NCBI GenBank assembly: GCA_029261995.1
Contig: JAJDAF010000013.1
Span: 152,919 to 216,918 of the forward strand
Reading direction: 5' to 3'
DNA from: Candidatus Zhuqueibacterota bacterium
Lineage (GTDB): Bacteria; Zhuqueibacterota; Zhuqueibacteria; Oceanimicrobiales; Oceanimicrobiaceae
Length of the DNA stretch: 64,000 nucleotides
Notes under the pieces: generated by a model
Database searches by the model: none
What the model was told of the DNA's origin: nothing
What the model saw: the letters and a program-made list of their open reading frames with translations, nothing else
Part shown: positions 1 to 9,052 of the stretch, piece after piece
Numbering within the stretch: the first letter of the stretch is position 1
Layout: each line of letters starts with the position of its first letter
Translations under genes and position numbers: made by a program

Positions 1-884
1 TGGCGGTCATTGATGCGCACGCAGCGGTGTTGGGATGCTCGGTTGCGGAAGCCGGGAAAATGGTGCTCGCCCTGGGCACAAGTACATGCCACCTGGTGAT
101 GCATGAAAAGAAGGTTCAGGCCAGGGGAGTAGCCGGTATTGTCGAAGACGGAATTGTGCCCGGCCTGGTCGCGTACGAGTCCGGCCAGTCAGCCGTGGGC
201 GACATTTTTGCATGGTTCACCCAAAACCAACTTCCGGCGCACTACCAGGAAACGGCACGGCAAAAAGGGCTCGACCTGTTTGGCTATCTGGAATCACTTG
301 CTGCGGAAATTCCGCCCGGGCAAAGTGGATTGATAGCCCTGGACTGGTGGAATGGAAACCGCTCCACATTGATGGATGCCTCTCTCTCTGGACTGATCCT
401 GGGTCTGACACTGACCACACAACCCGAAGACATCTATCGTGCGTTAATCGAGGCCACCGCATTTGGAACGCTGGCAATCATCGATAATCACACCAAGCAG
501 GGTATTCCCGTCAATGAGCTGTACGTCTGCGGCGGCCTGTCAGAACGAAATCATTTGCTGCTGCAGATCTATGCAGACGTGACAGGGCGAAGGTTGAATA
601 TTGCTGCCTCTTCCCAGGCGGCGGCTCTCGGCGCAGCGATAGCCGGGGCAGTCGCCGTTGGCTCTGGGAAAGGTGGGAATGCGACCTTCACCGAGGCGAC
701 CAAAGCCATGGCTGGCCTCAAGGACAAAATTTACGTTCCTAATCCGGCCGCACATGCAGTTTACAAGAAACTTTATGAGCAGTATCTAAACATCTACCAA
801 ACTTTTGGCCAGGGAACATTGAACACGATGAGAAGCCTGCGGGAAATTAAGAATCAAGCAAGCCCTCGACGGTCAGCAGACTAA
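1..884 (+). CDS. araB: L-ribulokinase, C-terminal part (cut by window start)
   Basis: FGGY-family sugar kinase that phosphorylates L-ribulose in L-arabinose breakdown. The frame is open from base 3 and gives 293 residues, about the C-terminal half of a usual 540-570 aa AraB; the N-terminal ATPase lobe lies outside the window. The AraB-type signature is clear: GTSTCHLV, then IVEDGIVPG and YESGQSAVGDIFAWF, and WWNGNRS followed by the FGGY_C motif CGGLSERNHLLLQIYADV. The internal ATG codons near base 27 are not the real start. It reads into the polysaccharide catabolic cluster on the same strand, which fits arabinose or another pentose being one product of the degraded polymer. A related ketose kinase is possible, but the AraB motifs make ribulokinase the best call. 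Confidence 0.9.
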   Translation, partial: AVIDAHAAVLGCSVAEAGKMVLALGTSTCHLVMHEKKVQARGVAGIVEDGIVPGLVAYESGQSAVGDIFAWFTQNQLPAHYQETARQKGLDLFGYLESLAAEIPPGQSGLIALDWWNGNRSTLMDASLSGLILGLTLTTQPEDIYRALIEATAFGTLAIIDNHTKQGIPVNELYVCGGLSERNHLLLQIYADVTGRRLNIAASSQAAALGAAIAGAVAVGSGKGGNATFTEATKAMAGLKDKIYVPNPAAHAVYKKLYEQYLNIYQTFGQGTLNTMRSLREIKNQASPRRSAD

Positions 885-1022
885 ACAAAATATCATCAAC
901 AGGTATCGATCCAACAATTTCTGCGTTTTTTGCAAAGATTCAAAGAACAGTTGGTTCTATACTGTTGCACCGATTCTTATCTCCATGTTTCGATATCCGC
1001 CTCAAAACAGGTAGCAATTGAA

Positions 1023-2615
1023 ATGCTGCAAATAAAGACTTCGTCAGGTGTGTGGGAGGCTTTTTGCACTCAAATTCTTGAGTTCCTGCAGGCTGACCTG
1101 ACAAAACTCATCATCGAAGGCGAAACAATCCGTGGCTTTCGTTCGCCCGACAGCCCAGCGCTCTGGATCAGAGACCATTCCGACATCATGCGAGGTGGGA
1201 AATACCTCGAAGCCGATATGCTCAGCGCCGTCAGTTGTTTCGCCAATGCGCAGGCCCCAAATGGCAGAATATTTGATCATGTATTGACCAACCCGGGCAA
1301 GAATTCAGGTGAACGGGAAAATTGGGAGAAATGGGTGCGGGTTCCGGTTGAGGCCGATGTCGAGTACCGCTTCGTCAAAGCAGCTTACCTCGCCTGGCAA
1401 GTTTCAGGAGATGACGAGTGGCTGCAAACTCTGCTCCCGGCATTGGAACGCGCCTTACAATACACCCGCACTCATCCTCTGCGATGGGATACGCAGCACA
1501 ATCTGGTGAAACGCCCATACACGATTGACACATGGGATTTCGATTACACCGCCGGACGCGCGGAGTGGCTGAACTTTCAAATTACTGACGATACATTTTG
1601 GGGTATTTCCCACTGCGACAACAGCGGCTTTTATGAAGCGGCCCAGTTGCTGGCGAAGATGTACACGTCCGCTGGGCTCACGAATGATGCTTCTCGCTGG
1701 GAAAGGGTCGCACTGGATTTGCGCCAGCGGTGCAACGACTTGCTGTTCAACGGCCGATTCTATACCCATTTCCACAAGTTGACGCCGGTCACCATCGACG
1801 GCGTAAGTGAAGAAGAACAACTGAGCCTAAGTACGCCAATGGCCATCAACCGGGGATTGGCCACCCACGAAATGGCCGTCGCCATCCTTGAGGAGTATCA
1901 ACTCAGAAAGAAGAAAAGCAGCGCATTTGCAGAGTGGTTCGGCATTGATCCGCCCTTTCCAGATAACATCTTCGGCGATGACAAGTTGCGCGCCGGCACC
2001 TACATTAACGGCGGCATATTTCCCGTGGTGGGCGGAGAACTTTCCCGGGCGGCGTTCGAGCACGGTTTTGAACAGTACGGAGTTCAGACTCTGGACCAAT
2101 ACCGTCAGATGATTGCGGAGACAGGAGAGACCTATTTGTGGTATTTCCCGAACGGCGAGCCATCGTCGGAGGAAAACAGTACCAGTCCGGAAGCCATGCC
2201 GACTGACGGCTGGGGCTCTTCAGCCATGCTATACGCCTTTATCGAGGGTCTGGCGGGCATAGAAGACCTTGAACATTCCTTTAGCAAAGTTCGCTGCTCA
2301 CCCAGGTGGATCGCGACCAAAGAGGAAAGCGCCAGTATCAAGATTGGTTATTCCGCTTCCGGGGCATCGTTCGGTTATCAGTTCTTGCATCAAAAAGAAG
2401 CGTCGAAAATCAGGCTGGTGCTGGAAAGCCAAAACTCGGAGGTTTTGCTGAATCTCCTGTTGCCGCCTGATTCGAGCTGCAGTTCATTTGTCTGCAATGG
2501 CGCCGAGGTGGACTTCGAATTGAAGACCGTCCAAGATAGCTCTTACGTTGCGGCACAAATCAAGGTGGAAAACAAGGCAGAAGTCGAAATCAGCTATGTG
2601 CCGACCCATGCCTAG
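1023..2615 (+). CDS. Six-hairpin (alpha/alpha toroid) glycosidase-like protein
   Basis: About 530 residues when started at ATG 1023, which has AGGTAG nine bases upstream. The open frame extends to a TTG at 930, but those extra residues look non-coding. No signal peptide is visible, so it is probably cytoplasmic. The motifs HSDIMRGGKYLEADM, NGRIFDHV and TIDTWDFDYTAGR, and the spaced aromatic helical segments in the first 400 residues, resemble six-hairpin glycosidases (amylo-1,6-glucosidase / GH78 / GH125-like fold). The last ~120 residues are strand-rich, like the usual C-terminal beta domain. I infer a role in trimming oligosaccharides taken up by the cell. The exact GH family and substrate cannot be told from the sequence alone. 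It lies between araB and an RraA-like gene in one apparent operon. Confidence 0.55.
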   Translation: MLQIKTSSGVWEAFCTQILEFLQADLTKLIIEGETIRGFRSPDSPALWIRDHSDIMRGGKYLEADMLSAVSCFANAQAPNGRIFDHVLTNPGKNSGERENWEKWVRVPVEADVEYRFVKAAYLAWQVSGDDEWLQTLLPALERALQYTRTHPLRWDTQHNLVKRPYTIDTWDFDYTAGRAEWLNFQITDDTFWGISHCDNSGFYEAAQLLAKMYTSAGLTNDASRWERVALDLRQRCNDLLFNGRFYTHFHKLTPVTIDGVSEEEQLSLSTPMAINRGLATHEMAVAILEEYQLRKKKSSAFAEWFGIDPPFPDNIFGDDKLRAGTYINGGIFPVVGGELSRAAFEHGFEQYGVQTLDQYRQMIAETGETYLWYFPNGEPSSEENSTSPEAMPTDGWGSSAMLYAFIEGLAGIEDLEHSFSKVRCSPRWIATKEESASIKIGYSASGASFGYQFLHQKEASKIRLVLESQNSEVLLNLLLPPDSSCSSFVCNGAEVDFELKTVQDSSYVAAQIKVENKAEVEISYVPTHA

Positions 2616-2662
2616 CACCGCATCTTCATAGTCTGCAGGAGCCAGGAAACCGGAGTTTTGAC

Positions 2663-3334
2663 ATGCAGGACCACAATTGGCCGGAAATCGCCAAACGCTT
2701 CAGCCCCCTTTACAGTGCACTGATTTACGATACCCTGGAGGAGTTGGGCCATCCGGACCAGGCTATCTCTGCGTCGATCAAACCCATAGAAAAATCGATG
2801 AAAGTCGCTGGACCGGCTTTCACTGTCCGCGGCAGCAATAGCCCCAAGCGCGAAAAGCAAGAAACCGGCCTTGAAATGATCGAAAGCCTCTGGCCAGGAT
2901 GCGTTTGCGTCATGGACACCGGCAACGACAATGTCGCCGCACATTGGGGCGAAATCACCAGCACTGCGGCCCGGGGTCAGGGCTGTGTCGGGACGGTTAT
3001 TGATGGCGGCATCCGTGATTCCAGCTACGTGATCGCGATGGATTACCCGGCATTTGCCCGCTACCAGACTCCGGTGGAAGCTTACGGTCGTTTTGAAATC
3101 ATTGAATGGCAGAAACAGATCAATTTCGCTGGCGCCACTTCAGCCCGTGTCGCCATCAATCCCGGAGATTATGTTTTCGGCGACCTGGACGGCATCGTTA
3201 TCATACCCGCGGACTTAACCCTCCAGGTCCTTGCAACGGCAGAGGAACGATTTGAAACCGAGAGAAAAGTTCGGGAAGATCTGAAAGCCGGCGGAGCGCC
3301 CCTGGAAGTCTTCCGAAAATACGGCGTTTTCTAG
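2663..3334 (+). CDS. RraA-family protein (4-carboxy-4-hydroxy-2-oxoadipate / HMG aldolase-like)
   Basis: 223 residues; the start ATG has a CGGAG ribosome site eight bases upstream. The central GTVIDGGIRDSSYV motif and the following DYPAFAR are the hallmark of the RraA / HMG-aldolase family (formerly annotated as dimethylmenaquinone methyltransferase); GDYVFGDLDGIVIIP is the conserved late motif. Family members either inhibit RNase E or cleave or decarboxylate 4-hydroxy-2-oxo acids with a divalent metal held by the G-x-R-D region. Lying next to an acid-sugar dehydratase and an SDR, an aldolase or decarboxylase acting on a keto-deoxy sugar acid is more likely than RNase regulation. That functional reading is inference. 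Confidence 0.8.
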   Translation: MQDHNWPEIAKRFSPLYSALIYDTLEELGHPDQAISASIKPIEKSMKVAGPAFTVRGSNSPKREKQETGLEMIESLWPGCVCVMDTGNDNVAAHWGEITSTAARGQGCVGTVIDGGIRDSSYVIAMDYPAFARYQTPVEAYGRFEIIEWQKQINFAGATSARVAINPGDYVFGDLDGIVIIPADLTLQVLATAEERFETERKVREDLKAGGAPLEVFRKYGVF

Positions 3335-3356
3335 ATTGAGACCTTGTGGACGACAA

Positions 3357-4550
3357 ATGAGAATCTCAAACATAAGAGTCAGAACAATCTCAATTCCCAT
3401 TGAGGCGCCAACCCGCCACTCCTATGGCTCGCCTGACGCGTTTGTCAGGACTATTGTCGAACTGGAAACAGATGAGGGACTCACCGGACTTGGAGAAACA
3501 TTTGGCTGGATAACTGATTCATCCTTCGATGCGGTCCGCGGTTTACTCATTGGTGAGGATCCATTCAATCTGGAAAAAATTCGGGTACAAATCAGCCAAC
3601 GCGCATACTTGTCACGCGAGCCCCTGCTTCTCGCGCCGATAGAATTTGCCTGCTATGATCTGCAAGGACAGTCGATTGGCAGGCCGGTTCACCAACTCCT
3701 GGGTGGAAAAATTCGCGATCGGGTACCGATTTCCGCTTACCTGTTTTATCGCTATTCTGATAAGGATGGCAAGGGTGAAATCACGACTCCTGATCAAATG
3801 GTTTCGCACACAAAAGAGCTGGTCAGGCAATACGGATTCCGCACGCTAAAGCTAAAAGGCGGTGTCTTCGAGCCTGAGCATGAGTTCGAAACGATCGTCG
3901 CATTGAGGAAAGAATTCGGCGCGGAATATAAGTTGCGGTTTGATCCAAATGCGATTTGGGCATCTTCCACGGCAATCCGCATGGGTAATAGACTGCGCGA
4001 TTTTGATCTGGAATACTACGAAGACCCGGCGTGGGGCCTGAATGCGATGGCCAACGTCCGGAGTCAAGTCAGACTGCCGCTGGCCACAAATATGAGCGTG
4101 ATTGAATTTGAGCAACTCGGGCCGGCGGTGTCAATGGGCGCGGTGGATGTAATCCTGACGGATCCCTGGTATTACGGCGGGCTTCAGCACACGAAATATC
4201 TTGACATGATGTGCAAAACCTTCGGCCTGAGTGTTGGAATGCACAGCGGCACTGAATTTGGGGTCGGACTTACCGCCATGCTGCACGTTGCCGCTACAAT
4301 GCCGAATCTCGTCCATGCAATCGACTCACATTACCACCATTTGACTGATGATATTCTCCTTGGAGGCATGCTGCAATACAAAGATGGCTGCATGTCACCC
4401 AGTGACCAGCCTGGACTGGGTGTCCAGTTGGATGAAGATAAAATGTCACAATACGAAGAGTATTTCATGCAACGCAAACAGGGCGCGGATTCCTGGTATC
4501 CGCCGGACCCGAAGCGTCCGGGCTGGTATCCGATAGTTCCTAGCTGGTGA
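3357..4550 (+). CDS. Enolase-superfamily sugar-acid dehydratase, glucarate dehydratase-like
   Basis: 397 residues from ATG 3357; an in-frame TTG at 3336 lies right behind the previous stop and is a less likely start. This is a mandelate racemase / muconate lactonizing enzyme type protein. All expected active-site elements are visible: the LKLKGG (KxK) base motif, RFDPN, YYEDP and ATNM for the Mg-binding Asp-Glu-Asn set, then DVILTDPWYYGG and MHSGTEFG for the Asp-His dyad. This order, with the N-base ATNMSV and H in GMHS, is closest to the glucarate dehydratase subgroup, which dehydrates hexarates or aldonates to 2-keto-3-deoxy acids. With the SMP-30 lactonase, SDRs and FAH hydrolase of the window it forms a plausible sugar-acid route. 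The exact substrate is not readable from sequence. Confidence 0.85.
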   Translation: MRISNIRVRTISIPIEAPTRHSYGSPDAFVRTIVELETDEGLTGLGETFGWITDSSFDAVRGLLIGEDPFNLEKIRVQISQRAYLSREPLLLAPIEFACYDLQGQSIGRPVHQLLGGKIRDRVPISAYLFYRYSDKDGKGEITTPDQMVSHTKELVRQYGFRTLKLKGGVFEPEHEFETIVALRKEFGAEYKLRFDPNAIWASSTAIRMGNRLRDFDLEYYEDPAWGLNAMANVRSQVRLPLATNMSVIEFEQLGPAVSMGAVDVILTDPWYYGGLQHTKYLDMMCKTFGLSVGMHSGTEFGVGLTAMLHVAATMPNLVHAIDSHYHHLTDDILLGGMLQYKDGCMSPSDQPGLGVQLDEDKMSQYEEYFMQRKQGADSWYPPDPKRPGWYPIVPSW

Positions 4551-4606
4551 CAGTGATATGTTTGTCAGTGCTTGATACATGAAGAACACTAAAGAGTTGG
4601 CCTGAA

Positions 4607-5371
4607 TTGAGCAAGCTTAAGACAAAGACCACCATCATCACCGGCGCGGCAAATGGCATCGGACTGGCCGCTGCCAGGCTTTTTGCGGCCGAAGGTGCAG
4701 CCATCGTCCTTGCGGACGTTGATGTCAAAAATGGAGAGGCTGCCGCCGAAGAAATCAACCGGGGAAACGGACAAGCATTATTCGTCAAAACCGACGTGTC
4801 GATAGAGACGGAAATGCACGGGCTGGTTCAAACGACTCTGAAGCACTTCGGCGATTTGGACATTATGTACAACAACGCCGGCTACCAGGAAACCCATAAA
4901 CTGCACGAACTGTCGGATGATTCCTGGAATCGACAGGTAGACATCAATTTGCGTGGCAGCTATCTCGGCTGCAAGTTTGCAGTCGAGCACTTTATGCGGA
5001 AAAGAAGTGGCACTATCTTGAACACATCTTCAATTGCCGGCGTCTTTCCGACGTGCGACCGGCCGGCCTACAATGCTGCAAAAGGCGGCGTCATTATGCT
5101 CACTAAGAATATCGCCATGGAGTATGGCGAGTACAACATCAGGGCTAACGTCATTTGCCCGGGCGTTGTCCGCACGAAAATGACCGGGCTGTTGGACAAC
5201 GACCCGGAAAGCGAGGAAGGTGGCAAAAGAGCCTCGGTCTTGCACCGAGTCGGAGAACCTGAAGAAATCGCCAAAGCCGCACTTTTTCTTGTCTCCGATG
5301 ACGCCTCGTTCATAACCGGTATTTCACTATTCGTTGATGGTGGCATGAATCTGGGCGGTTTATGGCGTTGA
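4607..5371 (+). CDS. SDR-family oxidoreductase (sugar or keto-deoxy sugar acid dehydrogenase)
   Basis: 254 residues starting at TTG 4607, a normal classical-SDR length. It shows the Rossmann motif TGAANGIG near the N-terminus, NNAG, the catalytic Ser in NTSSIAG, the YNAAK tetrad and the C-terminal SFITGISLFVDGG typical of glucose-dehydrogenase-type classical SDRs. An Asp after the second strand (LADVD) favours NAD over NADP. The gene sits 56 bases after the enolase-superfamily dehydratase; in non-phosphorylative pathways an SDR at this place oxidises either the free sugar or the 2-keto-3-deoxy acid. That assignment is inference. Confidence 0.85.
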   Translation: MSKLKTKTTIITGAANGIGLAAARLFAAEGAAIVLADVDVKNGEAAAEEINRGNGQALFVKTDVSIETEMHGLVQTTLKHFGDLDIMYNNAGYQETHKLHELSDDSWNRQVDINLRGSYLGCKFAVEHFMRKRSGTILNTSSIAGVFPTCDRPAYNAAKGGVIMLTKNIAMEYGEYNIRANVICPGVVRTKMTGLLDNDPESEEGGKRASVLHRVGEPEEIAKAALFLVSDDASFITGISLFVDGGMNLGGLWR

Positions 5372-5436
5372 TTGGTTGCGCTACATGCTGGCCAGAACAT
5401 CCGTGAACAAATCCATTTCTATTTGAAAGGACAGGA

Positions 5437-7749
5437 ATGATGACCAAAAGGAGCTTGATTGCCGGCCTTGTTCTGTTGCTTGGCATTGAGGCAAATGCCC
5501 AGCAAAACGCAATCTCAAAGTCTGAATACATGGCTTACATCACAGCGGCCGCTGAACACGGTTGGAGTGACCTGGAAGCGTCCCGTGAAAGATGGCGCAA
5601 AAATATCGACCTCGAATATGTCTTCGGTTATAACCCTCCGGGCAATGACATCTATCTTGCGGCGCTGTCTGCCAACATCTATGAAATCACAAAAGATAAG
5701 AAGTACCTTGATCGCGCCAGGGAGATTCTCCTTTACTACGGTAACTTCAGAGATGACTTTCCGCCCGATTTTCACAAGACAAGAGCGGAATACGGTGACT
5801 ATCTTCCTGCACTTCCAAACATCTTCACTTTTGGGAAATATGTTCACGCATACGCAAGCCTGCAGAAGCACGGCTCGTTGAGCAAAAAGGAACGGGAGAT
5901 CATCGACGAGAACATTGCCGAAAGCGCGGATTATCTCATCAACTTCCAGGAGTGGGGCCCGATGAACAGGGCGATGCTGCGGGCCGAAGGGCTCTTGTAT
6001 GGCGCCAAAGTCCTGCCGGATCATCCGAATCAGCATAAGTGGGCCATGCTTGGACAGGCCATTGCCGACGACAACTGGGGGCAATGGGAAATTGAGGATG
6101 CAAGCGGCTACAACGCCATTTGGCTTTATTCGCTACTCGGCTACGCCAGCTATGTTCGTGAAGATGAAAGTCTCTACCGAACACCGGTCATGAATTACTA
6201 TTTTAACTATTTTCTTTCCCTCATGAGTCCGGCGGGAATCATTCCAGATTTTGGCGATGCCCAGTGGGGGCATTCCTGGACCCGGATGATACCCTTCTTT
6301 GAAAAAGGAGCTGCAATTAACAACGACCCGCGATTGCGCTGGGCAGCAGCCCAATATTTCCGTAAATACCTGGATCCGATGCCGGAAAGGAAGAGCATGT
6401 TCGCGGCGTTGAACCTCTCCGATGCTTATCGCTGGGCCAATTTTGATCTGTCGGCGGAAGCTCCTACAGGTGGTAGCCAGGAAGTCCTGGATGACATTGT
6501 TGGCAAAAAGGTCGTCTTCAGAAATGGTTGGGACAAAAACAGCACCTATTTGCTGCACAATTACCGCGATGAAGGCGATGGCGGCTGGCTCTTTCGGGAA
6601 TATCTGCGCACAACCATTCCCGTCGAAGAAGAAAAAATGCATCACGGCCACGCGGACGAAAACAGTGTTGTTTTGTTGATGAAAAACAATACGGTCCTGT
6701 TGCATGATGGCGGCTATCGCGACTATATGCCCAGTGGGCCGTTTGGGGCCTTCAGAGCGGACTACTACCATAACCGCATCGCCGTGCGAGACGGGAAAAT
6801 CGCCCTCGGCCAAAAAGACGGGGAATGGCGTTACGCCACCAAGAAACAAGCAGCCGTGCCAGGGCAATCCATGCTCGATTTCTTCCGAAACTCTGGTGCA
6901 TACCGGCAGGTTCGTACGCAAAAAATCGATTTCCTCACCCTCGAACATTATGACATGACCCGAACGCGAGTGATCGATGACCATCTCGGCTACGAGATGG
7001 ACCGCGTCATCAACTATGTCAAAGACCTTGACTGGTTTGTCGTTTTTGACATCGTGCGGTTCACGAAACCCACCTACCTCACGATGGCTAATTTATGGCA
7101 CACTCGAAAAATTATTGACCAGGGTCCCGGCTGGTATGTCACAACGTATGATTCCTTACGCAACGTGGATGTCAGCAGTGATGAGCGGCTGTTGGTCCAT
7201 TTCCCCTACCGGATGAGATTGCATGAAGGCGTGGAAATGCAGAAACGTTACTGGCAAGATGAACATGCGATTTATCAGCTCATCGGCCGCCATGGCTACT
7301 TGAACGACCTGCAGGCATTTGTAACGGTTCTCATCCCTCACTCGGAACAACAAGATGTCCAGAAACTCCTGGCGCAAGTGGAGATGCTGGATATCGAACA
7401 ATTCCCGGCGGCGGTTGGCCTGACGATAAATACCGGAACAAAGAAATACCTGATTGGCGCAAAACTCGATATGCAGAAAGAACTTATCCGGGATTGGCGC
7501 CGACCGATGTACACGTATGATTCCGGGAAAATTCAGTATGGTGATTATGAGACCGATGCTTACCACCTGTTTGTGGTTGAAGATGCGAAGAACATTCACT
7601 ATGCTATCACCGGCGCCGTCAAAATAACCCACAAGGGTGAGGTCCTGCACCGACAAATCCCGGCGAAATTCGGCCTAAGCTTCGACGGTAGCCCGGACCC
7701 ACCGGGGACAGGGAAACTGCGTTATTGGGAAGAAGAAGTCGAGAAATGA
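5437..7749 (+). CDS. Secreted heparinase II/III-type polysaccharide lyase
   Basis: 770 residues with a Sec signal peptide (MMTKRSLIAGLVLLLGIEANA, probable cleavage after ANA) and an AAAGGA ribosome site. Residues ~25-400 form an alpha/alpha-toroid-like region (GPMNRAMLRAEGLLYGA, NWGQWEIEDASGYNAIW); from ~430 the HHGHADENSVVLL...LLHDGGYRDY motif marks the heparinase II/III-like beta-sandwich domain. Such lyases break uronic-acid-containing glycans (heparin, alginate, ulvan or related) by beta-elimination with Tyr/His catalysis and give unsaturated uronates. Export to the periplasm or surface fits polymer attack. Its neighbours handle acid sugars, which supports a uronic-acid polymer as the substrate. 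Which polymer it is cannot be decided here. Confidence 0.8.
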   Translation: MMTKRSLIAGLVLLLGIEANAQQNAISKSEYMAYITAAAEHGWSDLEASRERWRKNIDLEYVFGYNPPGNDIYLAALSANIYEITKDKKYLDRAREILLYYGNFRDDFPPDFHKTRAEYGDYLPALPNIFTFGKYVHAYASLQKHGSLSKKEREIIDENIAESADYLINFQEWGPMNRAMLRAEGLLYGAKVLPDHPNQHKWAMLGQAIADDNWGQWEIEDASGYNAIWLYSLLGYASYVREDESLYRTPVMNYYFNYFLSLMSPAGIIPDFGDAQWGHSWTRMIPFFEKGAAINNDPRLRWAAAQYFRKYLDPMPERKSMFAALNLSDAYRWANFDLSAEAPTGGSQEVLDDIVGKKVVFRNGWDKNSTYLLHNYRDEGDGGWLFREYLRTTIPVEEEKMHHGHADENSVVLLMKNNTVLLHDGGYRDYMPSGPFGAFRADYYHNRIAVRDGKIALGQKDGEWRYATKKQAAVPGQSMLDFFRNSGAYRQVRTQKIDFLTLEHYDMTRTRVIDDHLGYEMDRVINYVKDLDWFVVFDIVRFTKPTYLTMANLWHTRKIIDQGPGWYVTTYDSLRNVDVSSDERLLVHFPYRMRLHEGVEMQKRYWQDEHAIYQLIGRHGYLNDLQAFVTVLIPHSEQQDVQKLLAQVEMLDIEQFPAAVGLTINTGTKKYLIGAKLDMQKELIRDWRRPMYTYDSGKIQYGDYETDAYHLFVVEDAKNIHYAITGAVKITHKGEVLHRQIPAKFGLSFDGSPDPPGTGKLRYWEEEVEK

Positions 7750-9044
7750 AGATGAAAAGAAGACATTTCCTCAAAGCTGCCGGCCCCAGCCTGGCTGGGT
7801 TAATTGCACTGCCCGCATTGTCCTCGACGAAAACAGAGTTCTTGCCAGAGTTTCCTCCAGTCGGCGATGATGTTGACCCGCGCGATGAAGCGTTTTGGTC
7901 AATTGTGCGCGACCACTTCCCGCTCACCAGAGATCGTGTTTACCTTAACACCGGCGGTTTGGGCGCTTCCCCGCATGTCTCCATACAAGCGTTGAAAGCC
8001 AAGATCGATGAATTGGAAGCAATTTCTGAGACCGGGCATGACGGCCAGCTCTGGCAAACCATCAAAACTCACGCAGGTCATATTCTGGGCTGTGCTGCAG
8101 AAGAAGTCGCATACACCCGGAATACCACGGAAGGCGTCAACATCGTCTGCAACGGTTTACATTTGCAGCGAAACGATGAAATCATCACCTCAACACACGA
8201 GCATGTTGGCAACATCATCGCATGGCTGGTTCGACAAAAGCGTGAGGGCATCGTCATGAAGACGTTTGAACCTTCCATGCGATCCGCTCAGGAAAATATC
8301 GATAGAATCGAGAAGCTCATTACCAAGAAAACCAAGGCGTTGAGCATCTCTCATGTCACAACCGCCACCGGGCAAGTGCTGCCGGTCAAAGAAATCGGAG
8401 AATTGGCGAGAGCCCACAATCTCTGGTATTTCATTGACGGAGCACAGTCCGCCGGCATGATGCCGCTGAATGTACACGAAATCGGCTGCCATGCCTATGC
8501 CACGAGCGGCCACAAGTGGCTTGTCGGACCCAAAGGCACTGGCTTGCTATATGTACAAAAGGAAATGCTCGATAGCATCGATGCCAAATGGGTGGGTGCT
8601 TATTCAAATGATGGCAATCTTGACTTAACTACCGGAGAGGTTCACCTCAATCCGACGGCGCAACGCTACGAGTATGGCACCGTCAGCGTGCCCCAGTTTG
8701 TCGGCCTGGGTGCAGCAATGCACTTTCTGCTGCGCATCGGCATGAACAATATCTGGCGCAGAGTCCATGCAATGGGCGCTGCATTGGCGGATGGATTGGG
8801 TGACTTGGGCGCGGAGGTTTTGTCGCCCGGACATCCGGATGAGCACAGCGCCATGATAACCTTCCGTTTGAAGAATCTCGATAAGGACCAACTTCAGGCA
8901 TTCTTGTCGGAGAAGCATAACCTGAGAACGCGCGGCATCTACGAAGGCGGTCTGAACGGCATCAGGATCTCGCTTCATATCTACAATTCATTCGAAGATG
9001 TGGAAAAAGTGCTGGCAGGCGTAAAAGCAGCAAAGAATCTTTAG
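7746..9044 (+). CDS. Tat-exported class V aminotransferase-like PLP enzyme
   Basis: 432 residues from ATG 7746, which overlaps the preceding stop codon (ATGA), so translation is probably coupled to the lyase gene. The N-terminus carries a twin-arginine signal (RRHFLKAAG followed by a hydrophobic stretch). The mature part is a class V aminotransferase / cysteine-desulfurase / isopenicillin-N-epimerase-type fold: RNTTEGVN, THEHVGN, a D in YFIDGAQSAG and the PLP lysine in TSGHKWLVGPKGTG. Tat export of a PLP enzyme means it folds with its cofactor in the cytoplasm and acts outside. I infer a role in removing or exchanging an amino group on an exported or polymer-derived compound. The substrate is unknown. 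Confidence 0.8.
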   Translation: MKMKRRHFLKAAGPSLAGLIALPALSSTKTEFLPEFPPVGDDVDPRDEAFWSIVRDHFPLTRDRVYLNTGGLGASPHVSIQALKAKIDELEAISETGHDGQLWQTIKTHAGHILGCAAEEVAYTRNTTEGVNIVCNGLHLQRNDEIITSTHEHVGNIIAWLVRQKREGIVMKTFEPSMRSAQENIDRIEKLITKKTKALSISHVTTATGQVLPVKEIGELARAHNLWYFIDGAQSAGMMPLNVHEIGCHAYATSGHKWLVGPKGTGLLYVQKEMLDSIDAKWVGAYSNDGNLDLTTGEVHLNPTAQRYEYGTVSVPQFVGLGAAMHFLLRIGMNNIWRRVHAMGAALADGLGDLGAEVLSPGHPDEHSAMITFRLKNLDKDQLQAFLSEKHNLRTRGIYEGGLNGIRISLHIYNSFEDVEKVLAGVKAAKNL

Positions 9045-9052
9045 AGGACACC

